Shown here: in pieces, positions 17,781-25,615 of the stretch | How positions within the stretch are numbered: position 1 is the first letter of the stretch | Layout of the letters: each line of letters begins with the position of its first letter | From: Lachnospira pectinoschiza | GTDB lineage: Bacteria > Bacillota > Clostridia > Lachnospirales > Lachnospiraceae | Length of the DNA: 64,000 nt | Direction of reading: 5' to 3' | NCBI RefSeq assembly: GCF_900103815.1 | Contig: NZ_FNHZ01000005.1 | Location: 124,001-188,000 of the forward strand | Translations under genes and position numbers: made by a program | Notes under the pieces: generated by a model | Told to the model about the DNA's origin: nothing | Seen by the model: only the letters and a program-made list of their open reading frames with translations | Databases searched by the model: none

Positions 17781-18833
17781 ATGAAAATTGTTGTTTTAAC
17801 TGGGGGTGTAAGCAGCGAACGTAACATGTCTTTATATTCGGCATATAACATTTGCTCAAGCTTACGTAGATTAGGTCATGAAGCTAATATTTTGGACTTG
17901 TTCTTTGGCATTGATAGCGAAAGAGTGGATGGATTTTTTAAGGAGGACAATAACCTTGAAAAAGAGATTAAGCTTTTAAAGAACAGGACCTCAGAAGTTC
18001 ATGACGAGGTAATAAGACGACAAGAAGGTAAACTTGGTATTTTTGGTGAAAATGTAATCGATATATGTAGAAAAGCCGACTTAGTCTTTATGTCTGTAAA
18101 CGGTAAGGTTGGTGAAGATGGACATATTCAGGCAGTCTTTGACTTATTAGATGTAAAATATACAGGTTCAAGTCAGATGAGTTGCCTACTATCTCTTGAT
18201 AAATATCTTACAAAAAAGGTATTAGTACCAGAAGGTATTCTAATGCCAAAGGGTTTTATGTTAAAGAAGGGCCACAAGGCAGAATATGTTCCTTATCCAT
18301 GTGTTGTAAAACCATGTAGTACAGGTTCAAGTATTGGCGTATCTTTGGTAAATAACGACGAAGAGTTAACAAGAGCGATTCAAGATGCATTTTCCTTCGA
18401 CAATAGGATTATCGTTGAAGAGTACATAGAGGGTAGAGAGTTCTCTGTAGGTATTCTTGATGGCAAGGCGCTTCCTGTTATGGAGATTCGACCAAAGGAT
18501 GGCTTTAATAATTATAAGAGCAAGTGGGATCCAGACATGGAAAGCGAGAAGATTTGTCCTGCTAATCTTGATAAGGATACAGCTAGGAAAATGCAACGCT
18601 TAGTGGAAAAGGCTTGCGACATCCTTGATATGGATATCTATGCAAAGGCTGACTTGATTATGAGTGATGAGGGAGAAATTTACTTACTTGAAATCAATAG
18701 TCTCCCAAATATGTTAGATACAAGCGTATATCCAAATATGACGGCAGCAGATGACATTTATTATGATCAGTTAATTGATATAATTATTAAAAAAGCTAGA
18801 TATTATATAGGTCATAATAATGGACAAAACTAG
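17781..18833 (+). CDS. Divergent Ddl-like ATP-grasp ligase
   Basis: The 350-residue protein aligns end to end with the Ddl at 10534 and keeps the ATP-grasp scaffold, Glu13, Ser183/Ser184 and the EIN metal motif. Several residues conserved in true Ddl are changed: His107 becomes Asn, the KY pair becomes Lys248-Trp249, the Arg of GRVD becomes Lys289 (AKAD), and Gly of PGMT becomes Asn310 (PNML). It may therefore use other substrates or have low activity. The start has GAGGTGG upstream. It sits between citrate synthase and a small lipoprotein. Confidence 0.85.
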   Translation: MKIVVLTGGVSSERNMSLYSAYNICSSLRRLGHEANILDLFFGIDSERVDGFFKEDNNLEKEIKLLKNRTSEVHDEVIRRQEGKLGIFGENVIDICRKADLVFMSVNGKVGEDGHIQAVFDLLDVKYTGSSQMSCLLSLDKYLTKKVLVPEGILMPKGFMLKKGHKAEYVPYPCVVKPCSTGSSIGVSLVNNDEELTRAIQDAFSFDNRIIVEEYIEGREFSVGILDGKALPVMEIRPKDGFNNYKSKWDPDMESEKICPANLDKDTARKMQRLVEKACDILDMDIYAKADLIMSDEGEIYLLEINSLPNMLDTSVYPNMTAADDIYYDQLIDIIIKKARYYIGHNNGQN

Positions 18834-18884
18834 CTAAATTAGGTATATTAGTATTCTATTTAATATAAATTTGGAGGAAATAAT

Positions 18885-19220
18885 ATGAAGACTTTTAAGA
18901 AAATGACAACTGTTATTTTTGCTTCAGTTTTACTTTTCACATTAGTTGCATGTGGCGGAAGCAAGTCAGTTGTTGGTACATGGACATCGGTTGAGGATGA
19001 TATTGTTTATACTTTTGTTTTTGAAAAGGATGGAACAGGTTCTCTTGATTTAAGTGGCGTTTCAGTGCCATTTGAATATAAGGTTGAAGATGACACAATT
19101 ACACTTACTATGACTCTTCTTGGTACAACAGAAGAAGATGAGTATACTTATGAATTGTCAGATAAGACATTAAAGTTAACAGATGATGCTAATGTTACTA
19201 TTGAGTTAACTAAGCAGTAA
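18885..19220 (+). CDS. Small lipoprotein, lipocalin-like
   Basis: The 111-residue protein has a lipobox (LVAC, cysteine near residue 23) and a compact beta-rich domain beginning VVGTWTSVEDDIVYTFVFEKDG, as in DUF5640/lipocalin-like extracytoplasmic proteins of Firmicutes. The function is unknown. GGAGG lies upstream of the ATG and a strong terminator follows. Confidence 0.8.
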   Translation: MKTFKKMTTVIFASVLLFTLVACGGSKSVVGTWTSVEDDIVYTFVFEKDGTGSLDLSGVSVPFEYKVEDDTITLTMTLLGTTEEDEYTYELSDKTLKLTDDANVTIELTKQ

Positions 19221-19276
19221 AATTAACTTGTGTTGGGCAATTTAGTTTGATTTTATAAGAGAATAATTGATTATTT

Positions 19277-19313
19277 AAGGAGCTGATAAAGTTTTACTTT
19301 GTTAGCTCCTTTT
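19277..19313 (+). terminator. Terminator after the small lipoprotein
   Basis: AAGGAGCTGATAAAG pairs with CTTTGTTAGCTCCTT over 15 bp (two wobbles) and is followed by TTTT. From here to 19429 the sequence is AT-rich with no gene that I can see. Confidence 0.88.
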
Positions 19314-19429
19314 GCTATTTTGCACTAATACAAATCTTTTTTAAAAAGAAAAATGGTAAATTTTCCTAAGTGAACTTTTTTGTATAAATACCCCCATTTT
19401 AGAGGGTGTTACTTTTTATGTGCAATATG

Positions 19430-19605
19430 TATAATAATACCTATCGAGAATTTAAATTCTTGGTGAATATATCTAGCTGGTTGATTTATTGGTGAACAAG
19501 GTATTTCGCGGGGTGGCTTTACACATATTTTGCACCAATTATCACCACTAGATTAAAAAATGCTAAGGGACGGAGCATTTTTTAGTATTAATTAGGGAGG
19601 TATTT
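19430..19605 (+). promoter_or_regulatory. Structured leader of the pectate lyase gene (candidate cis-regulatory RNA)
   Basis: A TATAAT (19430-19435) precedes a leader of about 165 bases. A perfect 14-bp palindrome, AGAATTTAAATTCT, lies at 19447-19460, near +5. Then come nested stems: TCTAG/CTAGA and TGGT/ACCA (72-81 with 544-552, within 19472-19552), ATTGGTG/CACCAAT (19488-19494 with 19533-19539) and CAAGGTAT/ATATTTTG (19497-19504 with 19525-19532), closing a 20-base apical loop rich in G (19505-19524). A terminator hairpin follows directly. The order aptamer-like domain, terminator, GGGAGG, ATG is that of a riboswitch or other attenuator. I could not match it to a known class. Confidence 0.5.
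19555..19583 (+). terminator. Intrinsic terminator inside the pectate lyase leader
   Basis: AAAAAATGCT pairs with AGCATTTTTT around AAGGGACGG. It lies 22 bases before the pectate lyase start and after its predicted promoter, so it is more likely an attenuator than the end of an upstream gene, which already has its own terminator at 19277. Confidence 0.65.
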
Positions 19606-22600
19606 ATGATTAAGAACTTTAAGAAGTATAAGGCTATGAGAATTGCCGCATCAGTTATGTCTGCTCTCATGGTCACAAGTCTAGTTCCAACATATCTTTA
19701 CGTTGGAAATCAGTCAAGTATCGTTGCTTACGCTGCAACTGCAAGCAGTGAAAGCTCATTAGTTACATGGTCTGCTGCTGATCTTCGTGCTACAATCGGC
19801 GCTGATGCAGACTCAAATCTTAGATTAGTAGGTTTGTGGAGTACATTAACTGAAGATTCTTCAGATGAAGGTTATTTCCCAGATGGATTAGCAAAGGCTA
19901 ATTCAACTGCAAAAGCTACAGAAAATGGTAGTGGAGCAGGCACAATTCCAACATCAGGTGCATATTTAGAATACACTGCAACTACTAACGGTACATTTAC
20001 AATGGATGCAAAGGTTAGTAAGAACAAGACTCTTTACGTTGTTGATAGTGATGGAAATATTATTGTATCAAAAACAGCAGGATCAGAGTCATCTTTATAT
20101 GACACAATTACCTTTGAAGTTACAGGTGGTAAGACATATTACGCTTATGTAGCTGGTTCAAAGGCTCAGATCTGGCAGGCTACATTTAAGGCTAGTGAAG
20201 TTACAGTAGATGCTGAAAGTCTTTTTAATACAACTAGTTCTGCTACTGCAACTCAGGGCTTTATTTTAAGAGGTGATGGTTGGTCAAAGAATGATGCAAC
20301 TGCAACTGATTCAGGTACATTTACAGATGGTTTAGCAATTGCCGGTGCAAATGTTAAGGCATTAGCTAATGGTAGCGGAAATGGTGCAATTCCTACTTCG
20401 GGTACATATTTAGAATATACAGCTATAGCTAATGGTTCAGTATCATTAGATGCTAAGATTAATAAGGGTAAGACACTATATGTTGTTGATAGTGATGGTA
20501 CAGTTCTTAAGTCAGTAACAGCTGATATAAATGCATCTCTTTATGATACTGTAACATTTGATGTAACAGCAGGAAAGACATATTATGCTTATGTATCTGG
20601 ATCAAAGATTCAAATATGGCAGGCAAAGTTTAGCCCAATTAGCGAAGCTGAACAGACTCCTTGGGATGAGGTAGAGGCTCCAAAGGTAACTTCAATTGAA
20701 GAATCAGGAATGAATCTTGTAGTTAACTTTGAAGGAAATGTTGATTCTATAACAGGTGCTGATGACTTACAGGTAACTTTATACTACGAGCAAGATGGCA
20801 CATATTATGAAGTAGATACAGTAACAATTAAGAATAATACAACAAAGTCAGCTACATTTACTCCACTTTGGAGTGGTAACTACAAGGCTGTAGTAGCAGC
20901 TGAAAGAGCTGGTGAGGCAGTTAAGTATTCTGATGAAGTTTTTAAGACAGGTTATATTTTAGCTGTTAAGGAACCAGTTATTGAATCTATCATTACTAAT
21001 GATGATGGAACAGTTTATCTTGATTGGTTAAATCTTGAAGATGCTGATAAGTATGATGTATATGCTAAGAGTTCAGACTCAGAAAATTACGAATTACTTA
21101 CATCTACAGAAGATGCTAATGCAACAGTAACACTTGCAGAAGGCACATACGACTTTAAGATTAACGCAACAAGAAATTCTGATGGCTATGTTGCAACAAC
21201 AACTAAGACTAGCGTTGAAATCAATAAAGAAGATGATAGAGTTTGGAATATTGCAACAGTTGGTTCTGCCCAGGAAACAAATGCAGTAATTACAACAGAA
21301 GCAGGAACAGAATCTATTAACATTTCATCTAAGGATTCAGCTACAGAAAAGGTTGGCTTAGTTGAGGATGTTACAAATGTAGCTAATACATCAGGTTCAA
21401 TTGAAATCGCTGGTGCTTCAAATGGTAAGATTTCAGATGGTGAGGAAGGCTTCCAGTACTACTACACAACAGTAAATCCTAACACTGAAAACTTTAAGTT
21501 ATCAGCTACATTTACTATTACAGATACATCACTTACACCTGATAACCAGACAGGTTTTGGTATCATTGCTTGTGATATGTTAGGTTATAATTTCTGGGGA
21601 ACACCAGATTATGTTCATAAGTATTTTAACTCTGTATCAACACAGATGTTCTCAGCTAAGGCTGGTTTCATCGGACAGAGAATTATTACAGGTTACTCAT
21701 CTATTGATACAACAGATTATACAGGCGTAACTCGTACAACAAATCAGCAGAAAGCTAATGGTCAGACAGCTAACTTTACTACAGGCGCTTCATATGAATT
21801 TACACTTGAAAAGACTAATGATGCTTGGGTATCAACAGTTAATGGAGTAGAAGTTTCTAGCTTAGATCTTTCTTGTCTTACAGTACAGGAAGATGGCTCA
21901 ATTACAATTGGTGTATTTGTAGCTAGAAAGGTATCTGTTAATATTTCTGATATTAAGTTTGAAACATCTGATTCAACAGGTGTTGGTGAAGCTTCAGACT
22001 CTAGTGTTAGCACAGCAAGCGGTAGAATTTACTCAACAAATATTTCATCTGTTAAGGATTATGAATTCATTTATTCTCCAACAGCTTCAGGAAATATTGT
22101 TGTTTACAATGTTGATGGTTCAGTAGCTTACGAAGGACATTTAGCAGCTAATGAAGTATTAAGAACAACAGTTGAACTTACATCTGCAACTAATACAATT
22201 AAGTATGACTTTACACCAGATGGACCAGAGGTTCAGGAACTTACATCTTATCAGACATTACAGGGGTCAATCACTGTATCTTATAAGACAGTAGGAAATG
22301 TTAACGAGATTTTATATGTATCAGCAGACGGTAGTACAACAGCAGCTGGTACTAAGGAAGATCCAATGGATTTACAGACAGCTGTAAATTATGCACAGCC
22401 TGGTCAGTACATTTTAATGCTTAATGGTACTTACAAGGGTAACTCATTAAAGATTTCAAGATCTATGTCAGGTACAGCTGATAAGCACATTAAGTTAGTA
22501 GCAGAAACAGCTGGAGAGGTAATTTTTGATGGCATGGGTATCAGCTTAACAGGTAGCTACTGGGATATTTATGGAATTCATGTTTATTATCCAAATGCAG

Positions 22601-24048
22601 TAGGTATCCAGGTTGGTGGTAACTATAACACAATTGAAATGTGTACAGTAGAAGGCTCTAAGAACACTGGTATTCAGATTAGTAGAGTAGATGGTGCAGA
22701 AAGAGAAGCTGGTTTAAGCGGATTATTATGGCCATCATATAACTTAATTAAGAACTGTGAATCATTTGATAACTGCGATAGCGGTAGAAATGATGCTGAT
22801 GGTTTTGCTGCAAAGCTTACATCAGGTGAAGGAAATGTATTCTATGGCTGTATTGGTCATAACAATATCGATGATGGTTGGGATTTATTTGCTAAGACAA
22901 TTTCTGGTGAAATTGGCGAAGTACAGATTATCAACTGTGTAGCTTATAACAATGGTTGGTTAACAACAGATGATATTACAGCAGCTGGATATGAATTCGG
23001 TGAAGGTAATGGATTCAAGCTTGGTGGTTCATACATGAAGGGTGGCCACGTATTAAAGAACTCAGTAACATTTGGTAATGTTGGTAAGGGTATTACTTCT
23101 AACAGCTGCCCAGACTGTAAGGTTTATAATTGTACATCTTATGGTAATGCAGTAGGTGATGAAGGCGTTTATAATGTAGGTCTTAACACTAAGGATAGCT
23201 TAGTTAAGGAATGGATTGTTTCAGGACTTATTTCTGTAACATCTACTGAGAACTCAACAACAGCTGATTTAGTACCTTACTCACTCTTAACAGAGAATAA
23301 CTACCTCTACAATGGTAGCGAATCAAGAAATAATCAGGGTGTTGTAGTTACTGATGATTGGTTTGAAAATGTAGACCTTACAAATCTTCCTACAAGAAAC
23401 GAAGATGGAACAATCAACATGCATGGCTTACTTGTTCTTACAAGTTCAGCTCCATCAAATTCAGGTGCAAGACTTGATGTAACATCAGATGCAGCTAAGT
23501 CATTACAGCCAACATTTGAAGCAGCATCAGTTGTTTATGAAATGTTAGATGGTGCAGATCAGACAATTGAAAAAGGTCAGGATTTAGTTCTTAGAAGCTC
23601 AGCTGATCTTAGCAAGTTTGAAATGCTTAAGATTGATGGTGTAATTGTTGATGAAGAAAATTACACACTTGCATCAGGTTCTACAATCGTAACTGTAAAG
23701 GCTGCTTACCTTAATACATTAGCAGATGGTAGCCATAGCGTTGAAATTGTTTCAACAGATGGAAATGCAACTACTAATTTCACATTAGTTGCAGCAGCTA
23801 CAGTAGATCCAGCAAAGGAAGAAGTTGCAGCTGATACAGATCATATTACAGGCGAAATCGAAGTTACAGAAATCGCTGCAGATTCAGCAGATGTTTCAGC
23901 AGTAGTTTCAAACGATGCAGCTACATCAGAGACAGCAACAACAGATAAGAATACAGCTGATACAAATCCAGTGCTTCCATTAGTTATCATGTTAACATTA
24001 AGCATGGGTGCAGTTGTTTTAGTAAAAAAGAGAAGAATTGAGGAATAA
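19606..24048 (+). CDS. Multidomain cell-surface pectate lyase, PL9 family
   Basis: The 1480-residue secreted protein should cleave polygalacturonate by beta-elimination with calcium. It has a signal peptide (cut after AYA near residue 45), two homologous modules of about 145 residues (about 50-200 and 205-348, both with PTSG-YLEYTA, TLYVVDSDG and TYYAYV-GSK-QIWQA), FnIII-like segments (350-545), a lectin-like region (545-790), the PL9 beta helix (about 900-1270) with DADGFAAK near 1061 and HNNIDDGWDLF near 1087, matching calcium-site aspartates of Pel9A, an X2-like module (about 1310-1400), and a C-terminal membrane helix ending KKRRIEE. No LPxTG-type motif precedes that helix. It stands alone behind a regulated leader. 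Confidence 0.9.
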   Translation: MIKNFKKYKAMRIAASVMSALMVTSLVPTYLYVGNQSSIVAYAATASSESSLVTWSAADLRATIGADADSNLRLVGLWSTLTEDSSDEGYFPDGLAKANSTAKATENGSGAGTIPTSGAYLEYTATTNGTFTMDAKVSKNKTLYVVDSDGNIIVSKTAGSESSLYDTITFEVTGGKTYYAYVAGSKAQIWQATFKASEVTVDAESLFNTTSSATATQGFILRGDGWSKNDATATDSGTFTDGLAIAGANVKALANGSGNGAIPTSGTYLEYTAIANGSVSLDAKINKGKTLYVVDSDGTVLKSVTADINASLYDTVTFDVTAGKTYYAYVSGSKIQIWQAKFSPISEAEQTPWDEVEAPKVTSIEESGMNLVVNFEGNVDSITGADDLQVTLYYEQDGTYYEVDTVTIKNNTTKSATFTPLWSGNYKAVVAAERAGEAVKYSDEVFKTGYILAVKEPVIESIITNDDGTVYLDWLNLEDADKYDVYAKSSDSENYELLTSTEDANATVTLAEGTYDFKINATRNSDGYVATTTKTSVEINKEDDRVWNIATVGSAQETNAVITTEAGTESINISSKDSATEKVGLVEDVTNVANTSGSIEIAGASNGKISDGEEGFQYYYTTVNPNTENFKLSATFTITDTSLTPDNQTGFGIIACDMLGYNFWGTPDYVHKYFNSVSTQMFSAKAGFIGQRIITGYSSIDTTDYTGVTRTTNQQKANGQTANFTTGASYEFTLEKTNDAWVSTVNGVEVSSLDLSCLTVQEDGSITIGVFVARKVSVNISDIKFETSDSTGVGEASDSSVSTASGRIYSTNISSVKDYEFIYSPTASGNIVVYNVDGSVAYEGHLAANEVLRTTVELTSATNTIKYDFTPDGPEVQELTSYQTLQGSITVSYKTVGNVNEILYVSADGSTTAAGTKEDPMDLQTAVNYAQPGQYILMLNGTYKGNSLKISRSMSGTADKHIKLVAETAGEVIFDGMGISLTGSYWDIYGIHVYYPNAVGIQVGGNYNTIEMCTVEGSKNTGIQISRVDGAEREAGLSGLLWPSYNLIKNCESFDNCDSGRNDADGFAAKLTSGEGNVFYGCIGHNNIDDGWDLFAKTISGEIGEVQIINCVAYNNGWLTTDDITAAGYEFGEGNGFKLGGSYMKGGHVLKNSVTFGNVGKGITSNSCPDCKVYNCTSYGNAVGDEGVYNVGLNTKDSLVKEWIVSGLISVTSTENSTTADLVPYSLLTENNYLYNGSESRNNQGVVVTDDWFENVDLTNLPTRNEDGTINMHGLLVLTSSAPSNSGARLDVTSDAAKSLQPTFEAASVVYEMLDGADQTIEKGQDLVLRSSADLSKFEMLKIDGVIVDEENYTLASGSTIVTVKAAYLNTLADGSHSVEIVSTDGNATTNFTLVAAATVDPAKEEVAADTDHITGEIEVTEIAADSADVSAVVSNDAATSETATTDKNTADTNPVLPLVIMLTLSMGAVVLVKKRRIEE

Positions 24049-24092
24049 TTTGCTAACAAGAGTATAACTTATAATCATAGACTTCCAAATTT

Positions 24093-24121
24093 AGAGGGGC
24101 GCCAATTGGCGCCTCTCTTCT
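24093..24121 (+). terminator. Terminator after the pectate lyase
   Basis: AGAGG-GCGCCAA pairs with TTGGCGCCTCT (11 bp with one bulged G) and is followed by a pyrimidine run. The remainder up to 24234 shows no gene or repeat that I can recognise. Confidence 0.85.
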
Positions 24122-24234
24122 TCTTGTAGCTTTTGTAGTTAATTGCAAAGCGATTCACTAGTTGTGTGCGAGCACTTCCCCCACCCATGGGCACTTCTCA
24201 GATTGTAAAAAAACGACACAATTCATTTCCCTAG

Positions 24235-24263
24235 TTTACATATCCAAAATCCTATGTTAATAT
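24235..24263 (+). promoter_or_regulatory. Candidate promoter of the Tad-like operon
   Basis: TTTACA (24235-24240) and TAATAT (24258-24263) are 17 bp apart. The predicted start is about 90 bases before the first pilin-like gene. Confidence 0.6.
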
Positions 24264-24359
24264 TTCACCCGTAATCATTTTCTTTAGTTGCAAGTCGCAA
24301 CAATTTTCATTTTTATTTAAATTAATATTTTACAAAAGTTAAATCAAGGAGGAAATAAT

Positions 24360-24536
24360 ATGCATGATATTATTGAACATTACGGAAAGGTAATTATTGC
24401 CCTAGCAGGAGTTTTAGCAGCTACACTTTTAACAGCCGCTGTAGTAACAATCGTTTCAACAAAGACAAAGGGAGCTGTTGATAGCATCTCTTACGAGAAT
24501 CAGATTTATAATGCAATTGATGCAGAATCTAACTAA
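24360..24536 (+). CDS. Small Flp-pilin-like protein, apparently leaderless
   Basis: This 58-residue protein begins MHDIIEHYG and continues with one hydrophobic helix (about residues 11-32) and a short polar tail, like a mature Flp/type IVb pilin. AAGGAGG eight bases upstream fixes the ATG, and the in-frame upstream codons hold no start before a TAA at 24318, so there is no room for a prepilin leader. The glutamate sits where Glu5 of a mature pilin would be if Met1 is removed. It is the first gene of the Tad-like operon, 14 bp before the ATPase. Confidence 0.7.
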   Translation: MHDIIEHYGKVIIALAGVLAATLLTAAVVTIVSTKTKGAVDSISYENQIYNAIDAESN

Positions 24537-24550
24537 AGAGGGTTTGCTTA

Positions 24551-25615
24551 ATGATTAATGAAGAATTAAATAGAGCCCTAAGTTATAGAAAAGAAGAGCT
24601 CTTTAGCGAGCTTATTGAAGAAATTAATGATGATAATATAACGGATATTGAATGGGATGGATATAACCTTTGGATTACAGAACTTGGCAGAGGATGTCGC
24701 ATTTCTTCAAAAGAGATTTCAGATAAATTCTTAGATAACTTATCTATTAAGTTAGCAAATATTATGGAAGTTGCCTTTAATAGAATTCATCCAATTTTGG
24801 AAGCCAACACAGAAAGCCTTAGAATTTCTATTTGGCACGAGTCAAGAACCGGCAAGAAAAGTGTTGCCATCAGAAAAATCCCTGAGAAATTAAGATTTGA
24901 TCATGAGACTTTAATAAAGTCTAATTATTGCAGTGAGGAGATTTTAGCCCTTATTGAAAATAGTACCATAGCCCACTTAACTACTGTAATCGGTGGTCAG
25001 CCACATGCGGGAAAGACAGAACTTTTAAAGTATATGTCCACATTTATACCGGCAAGGGAAAAGGTAGGCGTATACGAGGATAATCAGGAAATTCACTATA
25101 GAAAACTTAATCCTCACAAAAAATGTGTGGAGTTTTATGTGGATTCTAAGCTTGGTTATGCAGACATTATTAGAGCTGGCCTTAGACACAATGTGGATTG
25201 GATTTTACTTTCAGAATCAAGAGGCGAGGAGGTTTTAGACCTTTTAAATAGCTTATCTACAGGAGCTATCTGTATGACTACAATGCATCTTGATGATGTT
25301 CGTGATATGCCAGATAGAATGTTTAATATGCTTAGAGACTCGGGAGTTTCAGATAGATTTATCAATAACATTTATCAGTATATCGACCTAGTTTGCCTAG
25401 TGGAATGTGATAAATTTGAACAAAGAAGAATTAGCCAGCTAGGCTTTTTAGTAAGAGAGAATAACGAGAATAAGTGTTATCTGATTTATGATAATGGTAA
25501 ATTAATTACAAAAGAGCTTCCAGAGGAAATCAAAGAAAAATTTTTAAAATACGGCATCGTTGATCCATTTGTTAGCCAAAAGGGAGGAGATTTATTCTAT
25601 GAAGAGAATAATTAA
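24551..25615 (+). CDS. TadA/CpaF-like secretion ATPase
   Basis: The 354-residue protein is a VirB11/CpaF-family ATPase that would power pilus assembly from the cytoplasmic face. It has an N-terminal domain with an AHLTTVIGG core, Walker A GGQPHAGKTELL near residues 148-159, an acidic switch YEDNQEIHY, the Walker B-like WILLSESRGEE, and the TTMHLDD histidine box. At 354 residues it is shorter than Gram-negative CpaF/TadA (over 400) and lacks most of their N-terminal extension. It overlaps the next gene by 17 bp. Confidence 0.88.
   Translation: MINEELNRALSYRKEELFSELIEEINDDNITDIEWDGYNLWITELGRGCRISSKEISDKFLDNLSIKLANIMEVAFNRIHPILEANTESLRISIWHESRTGKKSVAIRKIPEKLRFDHETLIKSNYCSEEILALIENSTIAHLTTVIGGQPHAGKTELLKYMSTFIPAREKVGVYEDNQEIHYRKLNPHKKCVEFYVDSKLGYADIIRAGLRHNVDWILLSESRGEEVLDLLNSLSTGAICMTTMHLDDVRDMPDRMFNMLRDSGVSDRFINNIYQYIDLVCLVECDKFEQRRISQLGFLVRENNENKCYLIYDNGKLITKELPEEIKEKFLKYGIVDPFVSQKGGDLFYEENN

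Noticed and set aside
17781..18833. VanA/VanC-type resistance ligase
   Set aside because: No vanH, vanX or vanT-like gene is adjacent, and the substitutions do not match the known D-Lac or D-Ser ligase patterns.
19430..19605. c-di-GMP riboswitch upstream of the pectate lyase
   Set aside because: A GCGGGG run recalls the type I aptamer, but the conserved GGGCAAACC and GACGCAAAG blocks and the tetraloop-receptor arrangement are absent.
23940..24048. LPxTG sortase signal at the pectate lyase C-terminus
   Set aside because: The helix and basic tail fit, but the position of the motif reads KNTADTNP, without the proline and glycine of a sortase site.
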